Positions 7,027-12,008 of a DNA stretch of 12,008 nt are shown here, piece after piece. The notes under the pieces are model-generated. The model did not search any database. It was not told the origin of the DNA and worked only from the letters and a program-made list of their open reading frames with translations. This DNA is from an uncultured bacterium (GTDB taxonomy: Bacteria; Actinomycetota; Coriobacteriia; Coriobacteriales; Coriobacteriaceae): contig CAJMRN010000056.1 in assembly GCA_905215815.1 (NCBI GenBank), forward strand, positions 1 to 12,008, in the 5' to 3' direction. Numbering within the stretch: the stretch's first letter is position 1; each line of letters begins with the position of its first letter. Position numbers and translations under genes: made by a program.

Positions 7027-7987
7027 AGAGGAATTCGCCTACTCGGTGGACTTCGGGTTCTAGGTCTACGTCGAACTGCTCTTTGACTTTGGCTTGGATG
7101 TCGCGGATGAGTTCGTCGACGTCGGCGGCGGTGGCGTGGTCGGCGTTGACGATGAAGCCGCAGTGCTTTTCGCTCACCTGCGCGCCGCCGACAGCGTGGC
7201 CACGCAGGCCGGCATCCATGATGAGCTTGCCGGCAAAGTAGCCCTCGGGGCGTTTGAAAGTGGAGCCGGCACTCGGCATATCGAGCGGCTGCTTGTCTTC
7301 GCGACGCTGACGGTAGTCGTCCATGTCGCCCTTGATCATCGCGGCGTTGCCCGGGGCGAGATTGAAAGTGGCCGAAAGCACGACGAAGCCGTCGTCGGCA
7401 ATGCGGCTCTTGCGATAACCCAGGTTGAGCTCGTCGACATCGAACTCGATGATGCTGCCGCTGCCGCGGGTGCCGTCGTCGAGCATGCGGGCGGGCTTGT
7501 AGACGCGCACAGACCCCAGCACATCGGCCATGCAGGCACCGTAGGCGCCGGCGTTCATGTAGCAGGCGCCGCCGACCGATCCAGGGATGCCCGAGATGGG
7601 CTCCATGCCGGTGAGACCGGCCTCGGCTGCCGCCGCGGCGACATCGGAAAGCAAGGCGCCGGCTGCCGCCGTGACGTGCGTGCCGTCGACGGTGATGTCG
7701 GAGAGGCCCTCGCCCAGCGCCACGACGACGTCGCGGATGCCCTTGTCGCCGACAAGCAGGTCGGAGCCGTTGCCCACGATGGTGAGTGGCAGATCGCAGC
7801 GATAGCAGGTATCGAGTGTGGCGACGAGTCCCTGCTCGGTATCGGGCGTGACAAAGACGTCAGCCGGGCCGCCGATCTTAAACGTGGTGTGCTCGCGCAT
7901 GGGCTCGCTCATCAGCACGTTGTCCTCGCCGGCAACGCCAGCAAGCGCGCACAGCAGGTCCTCGTTAAAAAAGTCGTTCTCGTGCAT
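7025..7987 (-). CDS. murB: UDP-N-acetylenolpyruvoylglucosamine reductase
   Basis: MurB is the FAD- and NADPH-dependent cytoplasmic enzyme that reduces the enolpyruvyl group to give UDP-N-acetylmuramate, the second committed step of peptidoglycan precursor synthesis (EC 1.3.1.98). The 320-residue product shows the FAD-domain blocks TTFKIGGPADVFV (34-46) and VGNGSDLLVGDKG (71-83), plus GIPGSVGGACYMNAGAYG (133-150). The proton-donor serine is S242 (AGSTFKRPEG) and the C-terminal catalytic glutamate is probably E312 (EPEVHRVGEF). The compact length suggests the shorter type II class. The reading frame extends upstream to a GTG at 8086, but that start has no ribosome site. The ATG at 7987 has GGCGG eight bases ahead. 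It is divergent from the lacI-type gene and convergent with the CHAP hydrolase; wall synthesis and wall cutting genes thus sit side by side. Confidence 0.95.
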   Translation of the reverse strand: MHENDFFNEDLLCALAGVAGEDNVLMSEPMREHTTFKIGGPADVFVTPDTEQGLVATLDTCYRCDLPLTIVGNGSDLLVGDKGIRDVVVALGEGLSDITVDGTHVTAAAGALLSDVAAAAAEAGLTGMEPISGIPGSVGGACYMNAGAYGACMADVLGSVRVYKPARMLDDGTRGSGSIIEFDVDELNLGYRKSRIADDGFVVLSATFNLAPGNAAMIKGDMDDYRQRREDKQPLDMPSAGSTFKRPEGYFAGKLIMDAGLRGHAVGGAQVSEKHCGFIVNADHATAADVDELIRDIQAKVKEQFDVDLEPEVHRVGEFL

Positions 7988-8030
7988 ACGAATATCCGCC
8001 TTTTGGTGGTCGTTGTCATCAATCGATTGC

Positions 8031-8135
8031 AATATACCCCACCCGGACGGATTTGGTGCGCTGGCGGCGATAAAACAGCCGTCCACCGGATTGGTAAAGT
8101 GTTTATCACCGAGGTAGAGGGGCAGTCGCTATACT
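8031..8135. promoter_or_regulatory. Divergent promoter region of murB and the LacI-type gene
   Basis: The 183-bp gap (7988-8170) holds two -10-like boxes pointing outward: TATATT on the minus strand (8031-8036) toward murB, and TATACT on the plus strand (8130-8135) toward the regulator. Neither has a good -35 partner. A TTTATCA half-site (8102-8108) lies just upstream of the second box and resembles one arm of the operators before xfp, hinting at self-regulation. Confidence 0.35.
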
Positions 8136-8170
8136 TTCAAGAGATTGCGCGTAAACCTGGAAGGAGCGAG

Positions 8171-9199
8171 ATGGCCAACAAAGTCACCCTCAAGCAGATC
8201 GCCCAGGAGGTGGGGCTTTCCCCCTCGTCGGTCTCGCTTGTTCTCAATAATCGGCCTTGTCGCATCTCGGAAGAAAACCGCAAGCTCATCAAAGAGGTCG
8301 CGGCGCGCAACCACTATGTTCCTAACCAGATTGCGCGTAGCTTGGTCATGCGCGAGTCGCGCACGCTGGGTCTTATCGTCCCTAACATCGAGAGCCGCTT
8401 TTTTGCCTCGCTCGCCGGCAGTTTGGAAAAGCGCTGCCGTGAGGACGGTTACGCACTCTTTATTACCAGCTCGGGCGGAAGCGCCGATGACGATCTTGAG
8501 CTGCTGCGCCAGTTGGTGACGCGCGGCGTTGACGGCGTCTTTTTGGTGGTGGGTGACGAGTTCTCCGACGACCGCGCCCTGCGCGAAGAAGTCAGCCATC
8601 TGCCTATCCCTGCCGTGATGGTCGACCGTGCCATTGAGGGGCTCGAGTGCGACAAGGTGATGTTCGACCACGAGATGGGTGGCTACATGGCCACCCGCTA
8701 TCTGATCGAGCAGGGTCACTGTCGCATTGCCTGCTTGGTTAACGCGCGCCGTTCCAATACAGGTCGCAAGCGACTTGCCGGCTATGAGCGCGCGCTGCGT
8801 GAGGTTGGCCTGCCTATCGACGCACGTTTGGAGTTTGAGAGCGAGTACTACATTCCGAGTGCATACGAGGCCTCGGAGGCGGTACTCGCAACCGACGCCA
8901 CCGCCGTGTTCGCAAGCTCGGACAACATTGCCCTCGGTTTGCTCAAGCGCTTGCACGAGATGGGGAAGAGCATCCCGGGCGATATCTCGGTGGTGAGCTA
9001 TGACAACTCGGCGGCAGACGTCCTCTTTGAGCCGGCACTGACCGCCATTGAGCAGGATCCTGGCGTGCTCGCGGAGCATGCTTTTGGCTGCATGTCCAAG
9101 CGTCTTGCCGGTAGGGGCGGTAGGCGTGCCGAAGAGGTCGTCCTGGAGCCGGCACTTATCGTTAAGGGCAGCGTGCTCAAGCTTACTAAACACAACTAA
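8171..9199 (+). CDS. LacI/GalR-family transcriptional regulator, probable regulator of xfp
   Basis: A 342-residue DNA-binding regulator. The N-terminal helix-turn-helix is at 5-28 (VTLKQIAQEVGLSPSSVS). The hinge helix PNQIARSLVM (51-60) carries L58, the leucine that in this family inserts at the central CG step of the operator. A periplasmic-binding-protein-like effector domain follows from about 64 (RTLGLIVPNIESRFFASL), with later blocks RKRLAGYERAL, FASSDNIALG and ISVVSYDNS in the RbsR/PurR style. The effector is unknown, probably a sugar or sugar phosphate. The open frame extends far upstream, antisense to murB, but the ATG at 8171 has AAGGAG four bases before it and gives the normal family N-terminus. 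The next gene is xfp in the same direction, preceded by two LacI-type operators, so I infer it controls phosphoketolase, most likely as a repressor. Confidence 0.93.
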   Translation: MANKVTLKQIAQEVGLSPSSVSLVLNNRPCRISEENRKLIKEVAARNHYVPNQIARSLVMRESRTLGLIVPNIESRFFASLAGSLEKRCREDGYALFITSSGGSADDDLELLRQLVTRGVDGVFLVVGDEFSDDRALREEVSHLPIPAVMVDRAIEGLECDKVMFDHEMGGYMATRYLIEQGHCRIACLVNARRSNTGRKRLAGYERALREVGLPIDARLEFESEYYIPSAYEASEAVLATDATAVFASSDNIALGLLKRLHEMGKSIPGDISVVSYDNSAADVLFEPALTAIEQDPGVLAEHAFGCMSKRLAGRGGRRAEEVVLEPALIVKGSVLKLTKHN

Positions 9200-9234
9200 A
9201 CACGTTTATCAATTTGCAGAGACTGAATGTGGAG

Positions 9235-9261
9235 CACCTGTGACAGGCAATGCCGCAGGTG
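9235..9261 (+). other. Hairpin after the LacI-type gene
   Basis: CACCTG (9235-9240) pairs with CAGGTG (9256-9261), with an inner GGC-AAT-GCC stem. No clear T-tract follows (TTTTGTT comes about 10 bases later), so a terminator role is possible but weak. The structure is about 35 bases past the stop codon. Confidence 0.35.
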
Positions 9262-9298
9262 AATGTCGCGTTTTGTTGATCGATGCGATTGATAAGGA

Positions 9299-9316
9299 TG
9301 ATAAAACGTTTTTTCA
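9299..9316 (+). promoter_or_regulatory. LacI-type operator, upstream copy
   Basis: TGATAAAACGTTTTTTCA is an 18-bp palindrome with a central CG and one mismatched pair between arms. This is the classic form of a LacI/GalR-family site. It lies about 25 bases upstream of the predicted xfp -10 box and next to a LacI-family gene. Confidence 0.8.
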
Positions 9317-9319
9317 CCA

Positions 9320-9337
9320 TGATAAAACGTTTTAGCA
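9320..9337 (+). promoter_or_regulatory. LacI-type operator, downstream copy, in the xfp promoter
   Basis: TGATAAAACGTTTTAGCA shares its first 14 bases with the upstream copy and also has one mismatched pair. Its centre is 21 bp from that of the other site, two helical turns, so two dimers would bind the same face. It fills the spacer in front of the -10 box, where a bound protein should block polymerase. Confidence 0.82.
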
Positions 9338-9339
9338 AA

Positions 9340-9345
9340 TATACT
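9340..9345 (+). promoter_or_regulatory. xfp -10 box
   Basis: TATACT just after the second operator, about 58 bases before the xfp ATG. The expected -35 position (9317-9322, CCATGA) is poor, so the promoter may be intrinsically weak or need help. The leader between it and the gene (9350-9403) shows no obvious riboswitch. Confidence 0.5.
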
Positions 9346-9403
9346 AGTCCCAACGAATGGTTGCCGTATCGGAGGGTGACCGCACAGCGAAGGGACAGAA
9401 ACA

Positions 9404-11932
9404 ATGGCTAAAACACTGGGGACGCCGTGGAAAAAGCTAGGACACGAGGTGCCGGCTTCCGAGCTCGAGGGCGTCGATCTGTATTGGCGCGCATCGAACT
9501 ATCTGTCCGTCGGTCAGATCTACCTTTGCTCTAACCCGCTGATGCGCACCGACTTTGTTGATGAGAAAACCGGTGAGGTGCGCGACTTTGGTCGTCCGGA
9601 CGTTAAGCACCGTCTGGTCGGTCACTGGGGCACCACGCCCGGCATCAACTTCCTGTTCGGTCATGTCAACCGCCTCATCGCCGATCACAACCAGAACGCC
9701 ATTTTCTTGATGGGCCCGGGTCACGGTGGCCCCGCCGGTACCGCCCAGTCGCTGCTCGATGGTACCTACCGTGAGATTCGCCCCGACATCACCAATGACG
9801 AGGCTGGCCTGCAGAAGTTCTTCCGCCAGTTCTCTTATCCCGGCGGCATCCCGAGCCACTTTGCGCCCGAGACGCCCGGCTCCATCCACGAGGGCGGCGA
9901 GCTCGGCTACACGCTCAGCCACGCCTACGGCGCCGTCATGGACAACCCGAGCCTGCTGGCCGTGGCCGTGGTGGGCGACGGCGAGTCCGAGACCGGTCCG
10001 CTTGCGACTTCTTGGCAGTCCAACAAACTCGTGAACCCGGCAACCGACGGAATCGTCCTGCCGATCCTGCACCTCAACGGCTACAAGATTGCCAATCCCA
10101 CCATCCTTGCCCGCGTGTCCGACGAAGAGCTCACCAAGTTCTTTGAAGGCATGGGCTATAAGCCGCACTTCTTTGTCGCCGGTTTCGACGATGAGAGCCA
10201 TGCAAGCATTCACGCGCGTTTTGCCGCCCTGTTCGAGCAGGTCTTCGATGAGATCTGCGACATCAAGGCCACCGCTATGGTTCAGGCCACTGCGGGCGAG
10301 ACCGTGGTCCGTCCGGCCTATCCCATGATCGTGTTCCGTACGCCCAAGGGTTGGACCTGCCCCAAGCAGATTGATGGCAAGAAGACCGAGGACTCCTGGC
10401 GCGCCCATCAGGTGCCGCTGGCGAGTGCCAAGGACACCCACGAGCACTTCCGCGTGCTGCGCGAGTGGCTGCGCTCCTACAAGCCCGAGGAGCTCTTTAC
10501 GCCCGAGGGTCAGGTGCGCCCCGAGGTGACGGCCTTTATGCCGACCGGTGAGCTGCGCATCGGCGCCAACCCCAATGCAAACGGCGGCAAGGTGCGCCGC
10601 GAGCTCGAGCTCCCCGATATTCATGCCCACGAGATCCCCGTCGCAAGCAAGGGCCACGGCTGGGGCTCCACCGAGGCCGCCCGCGTCTTTGGCGAGTACA
10701 CTGCCGACGTTCTGGCCAAGAACATGGACGATTTCCGCATTTTCGGTCCCGACGAGACTGCGTCCAACCGCCTGCAGGCTGCCTACAAGGTGACCAAGAA
10801 GCAGTGGGATGCCGGCTTCTACGAGGACGATGCCAACGACGAGCTGCTGGCCGGTTCCGGTAAGGTTGTCGAGCAGCTGTCCGAGCACCAGTGCGAGGGC
10901 TTCCTCGAGGCATACGTGCTCACCGGCCGCTCGGGTGTGTGGAGCTCCTACGAGAGCTTTGTCCACGTGGTCGATTCCATGGTCAACCAGCACTGCAAAT
11001 GGCTCGAGGCCACCAAGCGCGAGATTCCGTGGCGTGCCCCCATTAGCGGTCTCAACATTTTGCTGTCGAGCCATGTCTGGCGTCAGGACCACAACGGCTT
11101 CTCGCACCAGGACCCCGGCTTTATCGACCTGCTGCTCAACAAGGCCAACGACACGCATATCGTGAATGCCTACTATCCGGCCGACGCCAACATGGCGCTT
11201 GCCGTTGCCGAGCGCGTCTACCAGTCCACCGACTGCGTCAACGCCATCTTCTGTGGCAAGCAGCCCGCCCCCACCTTCCAGACGGTCGACGAGGCCAGGT
11301 CCGAGCTCGCCGAGGGCGTAGCGACCTGGGAGTGGGCATCGACTGCCGATTCGCTCGCAGAGGCCGACGTCGTGGTCGCCACGTGCGGTGACGTACCGAC
11401 GCTCGAGGCTCTGGCTGCAACCGACATGCTGCGCGAGCTGGGCATTAAGGTGTGGTTCGTCAACGTGGTCGACCTGCTCAAGATCCAGAACGTCTGCGAG
11501 AACGACCAAGCCATCAGCGATGAGCGCTGGGCTGAGCTGTTTGGCCGCGGCGAGAAGCCCGTGCTCTTTGCATTTCACGCCTATGCCGGCACGATCCGCC
11601 GTCTGATCTGGAATCGCCCCGGCCACGATGCCTTCCGCGTCCACGGCTACGAGGAGAAGGGCTCCACGACCACGCCGTTCGACATGCTGCGCCTGAACAA
11701 CATGGACCGCTGGGCCCTGGCCGCCGATGTGCTGCGCATGGTCGACGCTGATAAGTTTGCCGAGCAGATTGATGAGTGGGAGGCTTTCCGCACTGAGGCC
11801 TTTGAGTTCGCGTGCGACGAGGGCTTCGATCACCCGGCCTTCACCGCCTGGGCCTGGCCCGACGCCGCAGCCGCAACTGCTGCCGACGGCGCGCTCTCCG
11901 CAACGCAGATGACCGCAGGCGACAACGAATAG
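9404..11932 (+). CDS. xfp: Xylulose-5-phosphate/fructose-6-phosphate phosphoketolase
   Basis: This thiamine-diphosphate enzyme cleaves xylulose-5-phosphate or fructose-6-phosphate with phosphate to acetyl phosphate plus a triose or tetrose phosphate (EC 4.1.2.9/4.1.2.22), the key step of the bifid or phosphoketolase shunt. The 842-residue product is slightly longer than the usual roughly 790-825. Visible blocks: HWGTTPG (74-80), MGPGHGGPA (103-111), the cofactor motif GDGESETGPLATSW (191-204), HLNGYKIANPT (223-233), and SHVWRQDHNGFSHQDPGF from S556 with its catalytic-site histidines. The C-terminal third carries the ELFGRGEKPVLFAFHAYAG block. The last 25 or so residues are Ala/Thr-rich and look like a dispensable tail. 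Start: ATG with AAGGG nine bases ahead. It stands alone after a LacI-type regulator whose operators overlap its promoter. Sequence does not settle whether it prefers one substrate or uses both. Confidence 0.97.
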   Translation: MAKTLGTPWKKLGHEVPASELEGVDLYWRASNYLSVGQIYLCSNPLMRTDFVDEKTGEVRDFGRPDVKHRLVGHWGTTPGINFLFGHVNRLIADHNQNAIFLMGPGHGGPAGTAQSLLDGTYREIRPDITNDEAGLQKFFRQFSYPGGIPSHFAPETPGSIHEGGELGYTLSHAYGAVMDNPSLLAVAVVGDGESETGPLATSWQSNKLVNPATDGIVLPILHLNGYKIANPTILARVSDEELTKFFEGMGYKPHFFVAGFDDESHASIHARFAALFEQVFDEICDIKATAMVQATAGETVVRPAYPMIVFRTPKGWTCPKQIDGKKTEDSWRAHQVPLASAKDTHEHFRVLREWLRSYKPEELFTPEGQVRPEVTAFMPTGELRIGANPNANGGKVRRELELPDIHAHEIPVASKGHGWGSTEAARVFGEYTADVLAKNMDDFRIFGPDETASNRLQAAYKVTKKQWDAGFYEDDANDELLAGSGKVVEQLSEHQCEGFLEAYVLTGRSGVWSSYESFVHVVDSMVNQHCKWLEATKREIPWRAPISGLNILLSSHVWRQDHNGFSHQDPGFIDLLLNKANDTHIVNAYYPADANMALAVAERVYQSTDCVNAIFCGKQPAPTFQTVDEARSELAEGVATWEWASTADSLAEADVVVATCGDVPTLEALAATDMLRELGIKVWFVNVVDLLKIQNVCENDQAISDERWAELFGRGEKPVLFAFHAYAGTIRRLIWNRPGHDAFRVHGYEEKGSTTTPFDMLRLNNMDRWALAADVLRMVDADKFAEQIDEWEAFRTEAFEFACDEGFDHPAFTAWAWPDAAAATAADGALSATQMTAGDNE

Positions 11933-11983
11933 CATCCGGGACGGTCTCGCGCTGGGGCCGCCTCCGGGCGGGTGCCTCCCTCT

Positions 11984-12008
11984 GAGAAGTGGGCTTCGCG
12001 AACTTCTC
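11984..12008 (+). terminator. Possible xfp terminator hairpin, cut by the window edge
   Basis: GAGAAGT (11984-11990) pairs with ACTTCTC (12002-12008) about 50 bases after the xfp stop. Whether a T-tract follows lies outside the window. A smaller GC hairpin, CCGCC (11958-11962) with GGCGG (11967-11971), lies between. The remaining sequence after xfp shows no gene. Confidence 0.45.

Noticed and set aside
7094..8170. Upstream extension of the LacI-type reading frame to 7094
   Set aside because: The extension is antisense to murB and has no domain features. The internal ATG at 8171 has a good ribosome site and gives the normal LacI N-terminus.
8129..9193. 354-codon open frame antisense to the LacI-type gene
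   Set aside because: Shadow frame; the sense strand encodes a full helix-turn-helix regulator.
9346..9403. Riboswitch in the xfp leader
   Set aside because: The leader is under 60 bases and shows no strong stems or known aptamer core.
9437..11935. 832-codon open frame antisense to phosphoketolase
   Set aside because: It mirrors the xfp codons, a known effect of strong G/C third-position bias. The translation shows no recognisable domain and has no ribosome site, while the plus-strand product is a clear phosphoketolase.

Overview
The window looks like a chromosomal segment of a GC-rich, anaerobic, sugar-fermenting actinobacterium. Collinsella or a close relative in the Coriobacteriia is the best guess. 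This is inferred from the coding bias (strong G/C at third positions), the gene style and the gene mix (glycogen phosphorylase, MalQ, GalE, a Tat-exported coiled-coil CHAP hydrolase, phosphoketolase); no marker gene is present to prove it. There are seven protein genes, no RNA gene, no CRISPR array and no mobile element.

Left end (1-270): two 80-bp imperfect tandem repeat units plus the start of a third, built from alternating inverted copies of a TCTGTAACA / TGTTACAGA motif. A strong terminator for the first gene follows.

Minus-strand carbohydrate block (271-5455), read right to left: galE (UDP-glucose 4-epimerase), then malQ (4-alpha-glucanotransferase), then glgP (glycogen/maltodextrin phosphorylase). 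galE, malQ and glgP are each followed by their own intrinsic terminator, so this is a functional cluster of separately terminated units, not one simple operon. Together MalQ and GlgP would convert linear maltodextrin or glycogen branches to glucose-1-phosphate. GalE interconverts UDP-glucose and UDP-galactose.

Cell-wall pair (5723-7987): a Tat-signal, coiled-coil, CHAP-domain peptidoglycan hydrolase on the plus strand converges on murB on the minus strand. One hairpin sits between them and its T-tract runs into the murB stop codon.

Regulated fermentation module (8171-11932): a LacI-family regulator, then a phosphoketolase gene (xfp). In front of xfp are two near-perfect 18-bp LacI-type operators of the form TGATAAAACGTTTTnnCA, with centres exactly 21 bp apart. 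One lies just upstream of the predicted -10 box. The regulator and its probable target can be read directly from sequence here, and this is the most informative signal in the window. The right edge ends inside or just after a hairpin that may be the xfp terminator.

Most of the window is recognisable metabolism and cell-wall biology. I did not find a convincing new multi-gene system. The points worth following are the LacI/xfp operator pair, the 80-bp structured repeat, and the palindrome in the malQ promoter.
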